Source: Acidobacteriota bacterium
GTDB taxonomy: Bacteria; Acidobacteriota; Vicinamibacteria; Marinacidobacterales; Marinacidobacteraceae
Reading direction: 5' to 3'
DNA length: 64,000 nucleotides
Assembly: GCA_022826195.1 (NCBI GenBank)
Contig: JAJDVI010000058.1
Span: forward strand, 62,001-126,000
Positions 16,683 to 25,149 of this stretch are shown here, one piece after another (position 1 is the first letter of the stretch; every line of letters starts with the position of its first letter). Both the position numbers and the translations under genes were made by a program. The notes beneath the pieces were generated by a model. That model saw only the letters and a program-made list of their open reading frames with translations. It did no database searches and had not been told where the DNA came from.

Positions 16683-17618
16683 CTACGCCTCGGTGACGGC
16701 GACGGGAGCCGGGTCGAGCGGCGCCGGCCGCTCGCCGGCCCGCCGCAGCAGCGCCGCGAGAGCCGCGTCGGTCACCGGAGACACCGCGGGGGTCCCTCCG
16801 TCCTCCTGCGCGTCCCGGGCTTCCGCAAGCGTCAGCCCCATCGGGCGCACGAGGTCGGCGACCGCCGCGGCCCCGTCCCCCAGGATCGAAACGGCGTATC
16901 TCCCGTCCTCGCTGGCCCGCCGAACGGCCAGCGCCGGAGGATCGGGGTCCAGTGCGGCGCGGAGCTTCATCCGGAAACCCGTGAGCCGTTCTGCCGCGGC
17001 GGTGACGAGAACGAAGTGGCGCTGGTGAAGCAGCAGGAGAAGACGCCGCTCCGACTTGCCCCCGGCGCGTCCCAGCCACTCGGGGAGGAGGGCCAGGCTC
17101 GTGGCGTCCACCCACCGCACGCGCAGTCCCGCCGCTTCGGCGGCCGCCTCGTACTGCCGGGCGACCGGCGAACCCGTCACCGCACCGAGCACGGACCGGC
17201 GACCGAGCGGACCGGAAGCCAGGGTCCCGAACCGGAACCGGCCGTCGAGTTCGGAGGGAGACGGCGCCGAAGTCGTGGCCAACCCGCGGACCAGTTCCGA
17301 GCGGAGCCGGCGCACCGCTCGGGAACCCGCACTTTCGGAGAAGCCGGCGTGGGCGGCGCGGTCCGGCAACGCGATCACCGCGTCCCGGAAGGCGCCGTCC
17401 GGAGCCGCAAGAGCCCGCAGAGCCGCCTGCACTGCCCGGGCCGCTTCCACCGAAGACGCCAGGTTCGGCTCGGTCGGCGAAGGCGCGACGAAGTCCGCGG
17501 GCAGACGCCACCGGACCCAACGGCCATCGCCCGCGCGAATCAAGAGGTGGTCTCGGCGGAAGGTCATCGCCACGGCCCGGCCGCGCGAACCGAAGCGAGG
17601 AAGCGGTGACGAGGGCAA
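16683..17618 (-). CDS. PilM/GspL-like cytoplasmic actin-fold protein
   Basis: A 311-residue soluble protein without membrane helices. The N-terminal strand pattern (RAVAMTFRRDHLLIRAGDG) and the scattered LLLLLHQRHFVLVTAA beta segments fit the actin-like fold of PilM or GspL cytoplasmic domains, which anchor the assembly ATPase platform. The track start is TTG at 17618; ATG 17567 is an alternative, and neither has a convincing ribosome-binding site. I keep the TTG because the first beta strand of the fold begins before the ATG. It is the first gene of a three-gene cluster, and a MITE-like repeat lies 30 bp upstream. No pilQ, pilB, pilT or pilin gene is present in the window. Confidence 0.55.
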   Translation of the reverse strand: MPSSPLPRFGSRGRAVAMTFRRDHLLIRAGDGRWVRWRLPADFVAPSPTEPNLASSVEAARAVQAALRALAAPDGAFRDAVIALPDRAAHAGFSESAGSRAVRRLRSELVRGLATTSAPSPSELDGRFRFGTLASGPLGRRSVLGAVTGSPVARQYEAAAEAAGLRVRWVDATSLALLPEWLGRAGGKSERRLLLLLHQRHFVLVTAAAERLTGFRMKLRAALDPDPPALAVRRASEDGRYAVSILGDGAAAVADLVRPMGLTLAEARDAQEDGGTPAVSPVTDAALAALLRRAGERPAPLDPAPVAVTEA

Positions 17619-17648
17619 GACTCCAACCGGAGGGATGGATTTAGCCTA

Positions 17649-17848
17649 GCAGCCGGTGAGGAAACTCACGCGGCATTCGACGCCCGCTGGATCCCCGCTG
17701 AAACGCTCGCCTTCGGCTCGCTCGTCGTTGCGCTTCGGTCGAAATACACCCGGTATTCCTCCCTCGCGCGCCTTGTCAGCGAGGCCCAGCGGGCACCAGT
17801 TCTCCCGGTGGGGGGTCGGTGCTCACGCCAGTTCCCCCACCGGCTGCC
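17649..17848 (+). mobile_element. MITE-like element, copy A
   Basis: A 200-bp intergenic element with imperfect terminal inverted repeats: AGCAGCCGGTGAGGAAACT at the left and GGCAGCCGGTGGGGGAACT reading in from the right. A second copy lies inverted at 58416-58598. The two share long identical blocks, for example CGTTGCGCTTCGGTCG, CTCGCGCGCCTTGTCAGCGA and GGTGCTCACGCCAGTTCC. Copy A has about 20 extra bases near its right end. It encodes no transposase; small track ORFs across it are shadows. No clear target-site duplication is visible. It lies between the divergent PilM-like and EF-G2 genes. Confidence 0.75.
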
Positions 17849-18136
17849 AGCAGTCCGGAACGCCGGGACCGGGAGCTCCGGAGACGATTCTTCGTGAGAA
17901 GAGCGGGCACGGGAACGCGTTCGGAATGGTAGGATCGGCGGTCGGGCTGCGGACGGTCTCCGTCCGTGCGAACGAGCGCGGCGGCCATTTCGTCCGCGTG
18001 ACGACCGGCCGAACGAGGTCCAGCGTTTCGAGCTGGCGCACGTCGTTCGGCGGCCGGTCCGGGCGCCGGGATCCGAGCGATTCCCCAAGTGTTCCCGGGT
18101 CGGAGCGAATCCCTAACGTCCACAATCTGGAGCAGC
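17849..18136. other. Intergenic leader before EF-G2 gene
   Basis: This 288-bp stretch lies between the repeat element and the EF-G2 start. I see no gene with a plausible protein. It presumably holds the EF-G2 promoter, but no box near consensus stands out. A GGAG ribosome-binding site lies 5 bases before the ATG at 18137. Confidence 0.4.
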
Positions 18137-20203
18137 ATGCGCGACTATCAGACCGCCGAACTTCGCAACCTCGCCGTAGTCGGACATGGAACGTCCGGCA
18201 AGACCACGCTCGTGTCGGCTCTCCTCTACGCCGCCGGCGCCGTGACCCGCCTTGCCCGGGTGGAAGATGGAAACACCACGACGGACTTCGAAGAGGACGA
18301 GATCGAGCGCGGCATCAGCCTGAGCGCGGCGCCCACCCACTTCGACTGGGGCGGGGTCAAGGTCAATCTGGTGGACACCCCGGGGTACAGCAACTTCCTC
18401 ACCGAGGCAAAGCTGGCCATGCCGGTCGCCGACACCGCGCTCATTTCGGTCTGCGCCGTCGATGGGGTGGGGGTCAACACCGAGCGGGTCTGGAACTTTG
18501 CGGAAGAGAACCGCGCGGCCGCCATCTTCGCGATCACCCGCATGGACCGCGACCGGGCGTCGTTCGAACGCACCCTGAGTTCGATCCGGGAGACCTTCGG
18601 ACGCACCGCGATCCCGGTCCAGTTGCCCATCGGAAGCGAGTCCGGGTTTGCCGGGGTCGTGGACCTCATCACGATGAAGGCGATCAGCGGTCCCGGGCCG
18701 GAGGGGAAGGGCGCGAAGACGGGCGACGTTCCCGCCGAGCTTCAGGAGCAGGCCGAGGCGGCGCGCAACGAACTCATGGAGATGATCGCCGAATCGGACG
18801 AGGAACTGCTGGACCGGTTCTTCTCCGAGGGAGAGCTGTGTGCGGACGAGATGATTCAGGGGCTCAAGTCGGCCGTCGCCGCCCGTTCCATCTTCCCGGT
18901 GGTCGCGGTTACCGGCACGCACAACGTGGGAACCACGGCGCTCCTCGATCTGATCGTCGCGGCCGCCCCGGATCCGACCGGACGCGGGCCCGCGCGCGGG
19001 GTCGATGGTGACGGAGAGCCGGTCGAGCGGGAGGTGGACGGGGGCGCGCCGGCCAGCGTCTATGTGTACAAGACCATCGCCGACCCCTTCGCCGGGCGTC
19101 TGAGCCTTTTCCGGGTCATGACCGGAACCGTCGGTCCCGAGACCCAGCTCAGGAACCTGACCACCGGGGGAACCGGGCGTACCGGTGGCGTGAACGTCGT
19201 GAACGGGAAGGCCATGGAGGCGGTATCGAAGCTGTCAGCCGGCGATCTCGGATGTTTCGCCAAGCTGCGGGACACGTACACCGGAGACACGCTCGGCGCC
19301 GACAACGGGATCCGTTTCGTGCGTCCCGAAGTGCCGCACCCGGTCATCAGCTTCGCCATCGAGCCCAAGTCGCGGGGCGACGAGGAAAAGATCTCCCAGG
19401 CCCTGCAGCGGCTTCGCGAAGAAGACCTCACCCTGAAGTTCGAGCGCGACCAGGAGCTGCTCCTCTCGGGGACGGGACAGCTCCACATCGAGGTCGTGGT
19501 ATCCCGGCTGAAGCGGAAGTTCGGCGTCGAAGTCGATCTGAAACCGCCGCGGGTGCCGTATCGCGAGACGATCACGGTGACCGCCGAAGCCCACGGGCGG
19601 CACAAGAAACAGACCGGCGGACACGGCCAGTTCGCCGACTGCCACGTGCGCGTCGAGCCGATGGAACGCGGCGGCGACTTCGAATTCGCGAGCGAGGTCG
19701 TGGGCGGCGCGATCCCGCGCCAGTTCATCCCCGCTATCGAGAAGGGCTTCCAGGAAGCCCGGCAGAAGGGATACCTGGCCGGTTATCCCGTCGTGGACTT
19801 CAAGGCGACGGTGTTCGACGGGAAGTTCCACACCGTCGATTCGTCAGAAATCGCCTTCAAGATCGCGGCGTCCCTCGCGTTCAAGGACGCGATGTCCAAG
19901 TGCCGACCGACGCTTCTCGAACCGATCATGTCCGTCGTGATCACCGTTCCGGACGAGAACACGGGAGATGTCCTGGGCGACCTGAACTCCCGCCGCGGCC
20001 GAACCCAGGGCATGGACCGGAAGGGCTCGCAGACCGCGATCACGGCGCAGGCCCCCATGGCCGAGATGCTCACCTACGAGCCGACGCTGACCTCGCTCAC
20101 CGGGGGACGCGGGGGTTTCCACATGGAGTTTTCCCACTACGACCCGGTCCCGGGGAACCTGGCGAAGGCGCTGATCGAGGCGTACCGGTCGCGGAACGAC
20201 TAG
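18137..20203 (+). CDS. EF-G2-type elongation factor G paralogue
   Basis: A 688-residue translational GTPase, second EF-G of the window. I start at ATG 18137 (MRDYQTAELRN), where GGAG is 5 bases upstream. The P-loop GHGTSGKTTL and switch I ERGISLSAAP are present. The switch II motif is DTPGY (Tyr84), where canonical EF-G has DTPGH, and the G4 motif is TRMD (134-137) in place of NKMD. These changes are those seen in EF-G2 proteins such as the Thermus paralogue. Domains II to V follow, with HKKQTGGHGQFADCHV and GDLNSRRGRTQGM. Its role is uncertain: a specialised translocation or recycling factor under some condition. It stands alone on the plus strand, not in the str operon. Confidence 0.9.
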   Translation: MRDYQTAELRNLAVVGHGTSGKTTLVSALLYAAGAVTRLARVEDGNTTTDFEEDEIERGISLSAAPTHFDWGGVKVNLVDTPGYSNFLTEAKLAMPVADTALISVCAVDGVGVNTERVWNFAEENRAAAIFAITRMDRDRASFERTLSSIRETFGRTAIPVQLPIGSESGFAGVVDLITMKAISGPGPEGKGAKTGDVPAELQEQAEAARNELMEMIAESDEELLDRFFSEGELCADEMIQGLKSAVAARSIFPVVAVTGTHNVGTTALLDLIVAAAPDPTGRGPARGVDGDGEPVEREVDGGAPASVYVYKTIADPFAGRLSLFRVMTGTVGPETQLRNLTTGGTGRTGGVNVVNGKAMEAVSKLSAGDLGCFAKLRDTYTGDTLGADNGIRFVRPEVPHPVISFAIEPKSRGDEEKISQALQRLREEDLTLKFERDQELLLSGTGQLHIEVVVSRLKRKFGVEVDLKPPRVPYRETITVTAEAHGRHKKQTGGHGQFADCHVRVEPMERGGDFEFASEVVGGAIPRQFIPAIEKGFQEARQKGYLAGYPVVDFKATVFDGKFHTVDSSEIAFKIAASLAFKDAMSKCRPTLLEPIMSVVITVPDENTGDVLGDLNSRRGRTQGMDRKGSQTAITAQAPMAEMLTYEPTLTSLTGGRGGFHMEFSHYDPVPGNLAKALIEAYRSRND

Positions 20204-20577
20204 CCGGTGCTCCGCGGAGCGGAGCGCCGGCTTGGAACGCCGGCTTCAGCCGGCACGGCCCGCCGCAGGCGGGCGGCGGGACGGACCCCATCCGCCCGAT
20301 GGCTCCGCTCTGCGCCATGCATCCGGGGTAGCGACGAACCGCCCGCGGCCCTGGGGGCCGCTGTGCGGGCTGAAGCCGGCGTTCCAGGCCGGCGCGTCAC
20401 CTTGGCTATCGGGCGCCGCGCCGAGGTGGGAACCGTCGCTTCCGTGTGCGGGTACGACGTGGGCGGGGGGGGGGCCCCCCCCGGGCCGGGGGGGGAACCG
20501 GCGGTCCGGTGTGCGGTTCCGAGGGGGGCGGTGGGGAGCCCCGCGCGTGCCGGTCTGGAGACCGGCGTTCCAGGCCG
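20204..20577. repeat. Repeat-rich spacer with inverted REP-like units and G/C tracts
   Basis: This 374-bp gap between the convergent EF-G2 gene and rplQ has no credible gene. It holds a 12-bp palindrome GCTCCGCGGAGC at 20209, and a unit GCTGAAGCCGGCGTTCCA(G/A)GCCGGCGC twice in opposite orientation (20224-20254 and 20369-20395). A degraded third copy abuts rplQ (20553-20576). A G10C8 tract begins at 20465 and a G8 tract at 20488. The units look like REP-type palindromic repeats that can act as transcript ends. ORFs of the track here are artefacts of the repeats. Confidence 0.7.
20549..20566 (-). terminator. Candidate end of the ribosomal mega-operon
   Basis: GCCGGTCT and AGACCGGC form a perfect 8-bp stem with a 2-base spacer (in practice 7 bp with a 4-base loop), 12 bases after the rplQ stop. 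No T-tract follows, so intrinsic termination is not assured. The position suits the 3' end of the rpsL-to-rplQ transcript. Confidence 0.45.
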
Positions 20578-20931
20578 TCAGTCGACGAACTCGATGCGTG
20601 CCATGGGGGCGCCGTCGCCCTGGCGCGGACCGAGCTTGAGGATCCGGGTATAGCCGCCGGGACGCTCCTGGAAGCGCGGCGCCACCTCGCTGAAGAGGTG
20701 ACGGACCACCGTTTTCCGCGGCAGGATCTGGAGCGCGCGGCGACGCGCCGCCAGGTCCGACCGGCGCCCGAGCGTAACGAGCCGCTCGACGAACGGGCGC
20801 ACTTCCTTCGCCTTGGCCAGGGTGGTGCGCAGGTGTCCGTGCTCGATCAGGGTGGCGGCCAGATTCCGCAGCAGGGCGCGCCGGTGCGATGGCCGGCGGC
20901 CGAGCTTGCGGTGTGCCATCTGGTGACGCAT
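20578..20931 (-). CDS. rplQ: Ribosomal protein bL17
   Basis: A 117-residue large-subunit protein located near the polypeptide exit. The N-terminal signature MRHQMAHRKLGRRPSHRRALLRNL and the C-terminal YTRILKLGPRQGDGAPMARIEF are diagnostic. Length is normal. It is the last gene of the alpha operon segment, with a single base separating it from the rpoA stop; a hairpin follows its own stop. Confidence 0.97.
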   Translation of the reverse strand: MRHQMAHRKLGRRPSHRRALLRNLAATLIEHGHLRTTLAKAKEVRPFVERLVTLGRRSDLAARRRALQILPRKTVVRHLFSEVAPRFQERPGGYTRILKLGPRQGDGAPMARIEFVD

Positions 20932-20932
20932 T

Positions 20933-21880
20933 TCAGTTCTGTCCCATGCCGAGCTTCAGGCCGAGACCGTCGAGAATCCGCTCGACTTCCTCGATGCTCT
21001 TCCGCCCGATGTTCTGCTCGCGCAGCAACTCCGATTCGCTCTTGACCACGAGGTCGCCGATCGTGGATATGTCGGCGTTCCGCAGTCCGTTGTAGGCGCG
21101 GACCGAAAGCTGGTCCGCATAGTCGTCGATGGACGTGTTGCGATGCAACTCGTAGGCCTTCTGCTCGTCGCTGATCACGACGTCTTCGGTCGCTTCGCCC
21201 TCGCCGCCCACGAAGATTCCCAGCATCTCCCTGAGCAGGCGGGCTGCGATGGTGACCGCCTCCTGGGGCCGGATCGAACCGTTGGTGTGCACGTCGATCA
21301 CGAGCTTGTCCAGGTCCGTGTCCTGACCCACCCGCGCCGGCTCAACCTTGTAGTTGACCTTGCGGACCGGAGAGTGCGTCGAATCGAGCGGGATGTAGCC
21401 GACTTCCAGGTCCGTGTCCCGGTTCCGCTCCGCCTGGATGTAGCCGCGGCCATTCTTCACCCGCATTTCGATGTCCAGCTCCGCCGGCTGGGTGATGGTC
21501 GCGAGGTGCACGTCCGGGTCCAGGATCTCGACATTGGGGTCCGTCTCGATGTCCCCCGAGGTCAGGGAACCGGCCTTCCTGCCCTTCAGCCGGATGGTCC
21601 TCGGCTGCGCCCCATGGAGCCGCAGGGGGATCCGCTTGATGTTCAGAATGATGTCCAGGGTGTCTTCCTTGACCCCCGGAATCGTTGACATCTCGTGCTG
21701 GACACCGTCGAACTTGACCGCCGTGACGGCCGCGCCCTGGATGGAGGAAATCAGCAACCGGCGCAGGGCGTTGCCGATGGTGACTCCGTAGCCCCGCTCA
21801 AAGGGATGAGCGGAAAACCGACCGAAGTCGTCACTGCTGGTTTCGATGTTGAGGCCGCTCGGCCTCCGAAGTTCAGACAT
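20933..21880 (-). CDS. rpoA: RNA polymerase alpha subunit
   Basis: A 315-residue subunit that dimerises to nucleate RNA polymerase assembly and contacts upstream promoter DNA and activators. The N-terminal domain carries GRFSAHPFERGYGVTIGNALRRLLISS, the dimerisation and beta-contact helix. The C-terminal domain carries IDDYADQLSVRAYNGLRNADI and IGRKSIEEVERIL, the helix-hairpin-helix that binds UP elements. It lies between rpsD (30-bp gap) and rplQ, as in the alpha operon of most bacteria. Nothing is missing. Confidence 0.98.
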   Translation of the reverse strand: MSELRRPSGLNIETSSDDFGRFSAHPFERGYGVTIGNALRRLLISSIQGAAVTAVKFDGVQHEMSTIPGVKEDTLDIILNIKRIPLRLHGAQPRTIRLKGRKAGSLTSGDIETDPNVEILDPDVHLATITQPAELDIEMRVKNGRGYIQAERNRDTDLEVGYIPLDSTHSPVRKVNYKVEPARVGQDTDLDKLVIDVHTNGSIRPQEAVTIAARLLREMLGIFVGGEGEATEDVVISDEQKAYELHRNTSIDDYADQLSVRAYNGLRNADISTIGDLVVKSESELLREQNIGRKSIEEVERILDGLGLKLGMGQN

Positions 21881-21910
21881 AAGCGCCGTCTCTCCTTTCT
21901 TTCTGCCCCG

Positions 21911-22543
21911 TTAGCGCGAGTAGAGCTCGACGATGAGCTGGTCGCGGATCTTCAGTTGCGGGTCTTCGCCGGACGGGAGCGTGACCACCCGGCCCGACGC
22001 CACGTCATCGTCTTCGCGCTGGAGCCACTCCGGAACCGTGCGGCCTTCGGCGCGCTCCAGGACCAGTTTGAAGAAGTCCTTCTTGCGCGTCTTGTCGCAG
22101 ACGCGGATCACATCTCCCTGGTCGATGATCTTGGACGGAATGTCCACGCGTTTCCCGTTCACCTCAACGTGTCCGTGCCGGACAAAGAGCCGGGCGGCGG
22201 CCCGGGAGGGAGCGAGACCCAATCGGTAGACCGCGTTGTCGAGCCGCCGCTCCAGGAGCTGGAGCAGGAACGTGCCGGTGACGGCGCGCTCGCGTTCGGC
22301 GCGATCGAAGTACAGGCGGAACTGACGCTCGAGCAGGCCATAGGCGCGCTTCGCCTTCTGCTTCTCGCGAAGCTGAAGTCCGTAGCCCTGAACGCGGCTG
22401 CGACGGGTCTTCCCGTGGGCTCCGGGTGCGAAGTTGCGCTTGTCGATGGCGCACTTCGGGCTGAGGCAGCGATCGCCCTTCAGGAAGAGCTTGGCCCCCT
22501 CCCGGCGGCAGAGCCGGCAGACGGGACCTCGATATCTCGCCAA
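21911..22543 (-). CDS. rpsD: Ribosomal protein uS4
   Basis: A 210-residue small-subunit protein, a primary 16S rRNA binder that also affects decoding accuracy at the mRNA entry. The N-terminus has CRLCRREGAKLF followed by CLSPKC, a four-cysteine zinc form (C+). The S4 RNA-binding domain is at about residues 98-160 (RLDNAVYRLGLAPSRAAARL, HGHVEVNGKRVDIPS). In E. coli uS4 represses this operon; whether it does here cannot be seen. Confidence 0.97.
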   Translation of the reverse strand: MARYRGPVCRLCRREGAKLFLKGDRCLSPKCAIDKRNFAPGAHGKTRRSRVQGYGLQLREKQKAKRAYGLLERQFRLYFDRAERERAVTGTFLLQLLERRLDNAVYRLGLAPSRAAARLFVRHGHVEVNGKRVDIPSKIIDQGDVIRVCDKTRKKDFFKLVLERAEGRTVPEWLQREDDDVASGRVVTLPSGEDPQLKIRDQLIVELYSR

Positions 22544-22552
22544 GATGTCCTC

Positions 22553-22954
22553 CTAGTTCCGGCGCTTTTTTGGTGGCCGGCACCCGTTGTGCGGAATCGG
22601 GGTGACGTCCTTGATCGACTTCACCTCGATACCGGCGGCCGAGACGGCACGGATCGCGGCTTCGCGTCCGGCGCCGGGGCCTTTCACCTTGACATCCACA
22701 TGAGTGCAGCCAAGGGCGCGAGCCTCCCGTGAGGCGGCGCCCGCCGCCTGCTGCGCCGCGAACGGCGTCTGTTTCCGGGAACCCTTGAAGCCCTGCGATC
22801 CGGCGCTGGCCCAGCAGACCACGTTTCCGGCCGGATCCGCGAAAGTGATGATCGTGTTGTGGTACGTCGCCTGGATCGACACGACGCCGGCGGTCAGCGT
22901 GCGCTTCTCGCGCTTCTTTCCCGTGCGGCGGCGGGCTGTCTTCTTCGTTGCCAT
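22553..22954 (-). CDS. rpsK: Ribosomal protein uS11
   Basis: A 133-residue platform protein of the 30S subunit that lies near the mRNA exit and the E site. I start at ATG 22954 ([10 protein letters not shown]), not at the longer track ORF, because uS11 proteins begin here and the added 43 residues are out of character. Conserved parts are [21 protein letters not shown], the [14 protein letters not shown] block and the C-terminal [17 protein letters not shown]. It follows rpsM by 17 bp and precedes rpsD by 9 bp. Confidence 0.97.
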   Translation of the reverse strand: MATKKTARRRTGKKREKRTLTAGVVSIQATYHNTIITFADPAGNVVCWASAGSQGFKGSRKQTPFAAQQAAGAASREARALGCTHVDVKVKGPGAGREAAIRAVSAAGIEVKSIKDVTPIPHNGCRPPKKRRN

Positions 22955-22971
22955 GTGGTGTTCCTGTTCCC

Positions 22972-23337
22972 TTAACGCCGGCGCATCCCGACCCGGCGAG
23001 GACCGCGGCGGGTCCGGGCGTTGGTCTTGGTGCGCTGGCCCCGTGCGGGGAGACCCCGGCGATGACGGAGCCCGCGATAGCACCCGATGTCCATGAGGCG
23101 TTTCAGATCCATCGAGATCCGCTTCCTCAGGTCTCCTTCAACGCCGCCTTCGTCGTCGATGGCCCGGCCGATCTGGCTGACCTCCTCCTCGGTCAGGTCG
23201 CTGACCCGGCGGTGGCGTTCGATCCCGACCTTGTCGAGGATCGTCGCCGCGCGGTGGGACCCCACGCCGTAGATGTACGTCAGCCCGATATCGATGCGCT
23301 TGGCGCGCGGCAGATCAACGCCGGCAATTCTGGCCAT
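22972..23337 (-). CDS. rpsM: Ribosomal protein uS13
   Basis: A 121-residue protein of the 30S head that forms intersubunit bridges with uL5 and touches P-site tRNA. Diagnostic are [24 protein letters not shown], the helix-turn segment and the basic C-terminal tail [14 protein letters not shown] that reaches the tRNA. Length is normal. It lies between rpmJ (87-bp gap) and rpsK. Confidence 0.97.
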   Translation of the reverse strand: MARIAGVDLPRAKRIDIGLTYIYGVGSHRAATILDKVGIERHRRVSDLTEEEVSQIGRAIDDEGGVEGDLRKRISMDLKRLMDIGCYRGLRHRRGLPARGQRTKTNARTRRGPRRVGMRRR

Positions 23338-23424
23338 CGGTCAGTCTCTCCCTGTTGGTGTCGTCCGGCCCGGCCCACAATCGGACCGGCACGGAATTCC
23401 GCTTGCCGAGGTCGTCACGGTCTG

Positions 23425-23538
23425 TTACCCCTGCCGCTGCTTGTGTTTCGGGTTTTCGCAGATCACCCGCACGACCCCTCGGCGGCGGACGATCTTGCAC
23501 TTGGCGCAGATACGCCGAACGGAAGCGCGAACCTTCAT
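23425..23538 (-). CDS. rpmJ: Ribosomal protein bL36
   Basis: A 37-residue gene below the track cutoff, found by translating the gap between infA and rpsM. It reads [20 protein letters not shown] and ends NPKHKQRQG. The zinc ligands Cys11, Cys14, Cys27 and His32 are all present, so this is the zinc-binding (C+) form. It binds 23S rRNA near the base of the stalk region. Start ATG 23538 is 10 bp after infA. Confidence 0.96.
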   Translation of the reverse strand: MKVRASVRRICAKCKIVRRRGVVRVICENPKHKQRQG

Positions 23539-23548
23539 GTTGCCGCTC

Positions 23549-23770
23549 CTACTTGCACCGGTAGACGATCCGGCCGCGGCTCAGATCGTAGGGGGAGAGT
23601 TCCACCAGCACGCGGTCTCCCGGCAGCACCTTGATGAAGCTCTTCCGCATCTTTCCCGACACGTGGGCGAGCACCTTGTGATCGCCCGTATCGAGCTTGA
23701 CCCGGAACATGGCGTTGGGCAGAGGCTCCATGACGGTCGCCTCCACGGAAATAGCGTCTTCCTTAGACAT
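23549..23770 (-). CDS. infA: Translation initiation factor IF-1
   Basis: A 73-residue OB-fold protein that occupies the 30S A site during initiation. The sequence [22 protein letters not shown], the [19 protein letters not shown] core and the final [11 protein letters not shown] match the family over its entire length. Its start overlaps the end of map by 8 bases, so translation is probably coupled. Confidence 0.97.
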   Translation of the reverse strand: MSKEDAISVEATVMEPLPNAMFRVKLDTGDHKVLAHVSGKMRKSFIKVLPGDRVLVELSPYDLSRGRIVYRCK

Positions 23771-24554
23771 GGTCTTCCTCTGAACCCGGGGTGGCCGGGT
23801 TCGTCTTTCTGGGCTCCGCGAGGATCCAGGGACCGCCCTCCATGACCGCGATGGATCGTTCGAAATGCGCGGAGGCGCTGCCGTCCACGGTAACGACCGT
23901 CCAGCGATCCCGCTTCACGCGCACGTCCGGGCTCCCGCGATTCACCATCGGTTCGATCGCGATCACGGCGCCCGGGATCAGGCGGGTCCGTTTGCGAGGA
24001 TCATAGAAGTTCGGGATCCAGGGCTCCGCGTGCAGGCTGGTTCCGATCCCGTGCCCGCCGTACTCGCGCACCACGGAGTAGCCGTGGCTCTCGGCATGGG
24101 TCTGCACGGCCTGCCCGATGTCCGAAACGCTGTTTCCGGGGAGGGCGGCTCCGATTCCGGCGTGGAGAGCCCCCTCGGTCACCTCCAGCAGGCGGGCCAC
24201 TTTCTCGTCGATCTCTCCGACCGCGACGGTCGTCGCGTTGTCCCCGTAGTAGCCGTCCACGATGCAGCCGAAGTCGAGGCTCACGATGTCGCCCTCCTTC
24301 AGCTTCCGCCAGCGGGAGGGGATGCCGTGGACGACCTCCTCGTTGATCGAAACGCACAGGGTCGCGGGAAACCCGTGATATCCCTTGAAGGCCGGAGGCA
24401 CCCCGTGGCGACGCAGGTTGTCGGCGGCCACGCGGTCGAGGTAGGCGGTGGTCACTCCCGGCTCCACGGTGCGGGCTAGCAGGTCCAGTGTCTCCACCGT
24501 GATCGCGTTGGCCTGGTGGAGCTTGTCCAGCTCGACGTCGGATCGGGAAATCAC
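23763..24554 (-). CDS. map: Type I methionine aminopeptidase
   Basis: A 263-residue metalloenzyme that removes the initiator Met from nascent proteins. It starts at GTG 24554, overlapping the adk stop as GTGA; the long track ORF upstream is adk sequence in another frame. Metal ligands are visible: the two Asp in [16 protein letters not shown], His in [15 protein letters not shown], Glu in AIEPM and the late Glu in AHFERSIAV. The catalytic His in VVHGIPS is also present. Neighbours adk and infA both overlap it. Confidence 0.96.
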   Translation of the reverse strand: MISRSDVELDKLHQANAITVETLDLLARTVEPGVTTAYLDRVAADNLRRHGVPPAFKGYHGFPATLCVSINEEVVHGIPSRWRKLKEGDIVSLDFGCIVDGYYGDNATTVAVGEIDEKVARLLEVTEGALHAGIGAALPGNSVSDIGQAVQTHAESHGYSVVREYGGHGIGTSLHAEPWIPNFYDPRKRTRLIPGAVIAIEPMVNRGSPDVRVKRDRWTVVTVDGSASAHFERSIAVMEGGPWILAEPRKTNPATPGSEEDHV

Positions 24555-25132
24555 TGGGTCACCAACTGCGCCGCGGCGAACGGCAGGGCCGCGCACAGAC
24601 GGCCGAAGACCTCGTCGCGAGACCCGAGTCCCGGGATGTTGACGGCGCGGTCTCCGTAGTAGTCGAGGAGCGGCAGCGACTCGGACTCGTAGACCTCGAG
24701 CCGGCGGCGGAAGGCGTCCTCGCTGTCGTCCTGCCGGCCGTCCGTGCCGCGCCGGCCGCGGACCCGGGCGGCGAGTTCCACCGCCGGAACGGCGATGTTC
24801 GCAATCCACTCGGTGGCTCCGAGCCTCGCGAGGACCTCGCCAAGCGCCCGGGCCTGCGCCCGGTTCCGCGGATAGCCGTCGAGAATGAAGCCCCGGCTGC
24901 AGTCGGGAGCGGAGACCCGCTCTTCGACGATGCCCAGGACGATCTCGTCGCTCACCAGGCGGCCGGCCGCCATGATGTCGCGGGCCGCCACGCCGAGTTC
25001 CGTTCCATCCGCGACCGCCTGCCGGAGAATGGCCCCGGTCGAAATGTGGGGCAACCCCAGCGACTCGGCGAGCCGCTCCGCCTGGGTCCCCTTTCCGGAC
25101 CCGGGAGCGCCGAGGAGAATGACCGCGTTCAT
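24551..25132 (-). CDS. adk: Adenylate kinase, short form
   Basis: A 193-residue enzyme that interconverts ATP + AMP and 2 ADP. Start ATG 25132 (MNAVILLGAPGSGKGTQ) gives the P-loop at residues 8-15. The AMP-binding region ISTGAILRQ and GFILDGYPRNRAQA are present. The LID is the short version without a zinc ribbon (RGRRGTDGRQDDSEDAFRRR), as in bacteria with about 190-residue enzymes. It lies 17 bp after secY and overlaps map. Confidence 0.96.
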   Translation of the reverse strand: MNAVILLGAPGSGKGTQAERLAESLGLPHISTGAILRQAVADGTELGVAARDIMAAGRLVSDEIVLGIVEERVSAPDCSRGFILDGYPRNRAQARALGEVLARLGATEWIANIAVPAVELAARVRGRRGTDGRQDDSEDAFRRRLEVYESESLPLLDYYGDRAVNIPGLGSRDEVFGRLCAALPFAAAQLVTQ

Positions 25133-25149
25133 GTCAGCTCCGGGGCGCC

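Noticed and set aside
20207-20653. Plus-strand ORFs over the rplQ-EF-G2 spacer
   Set aside because: They are made of palindromic repeats and G/C tracts and run into rplQ; no protein character.
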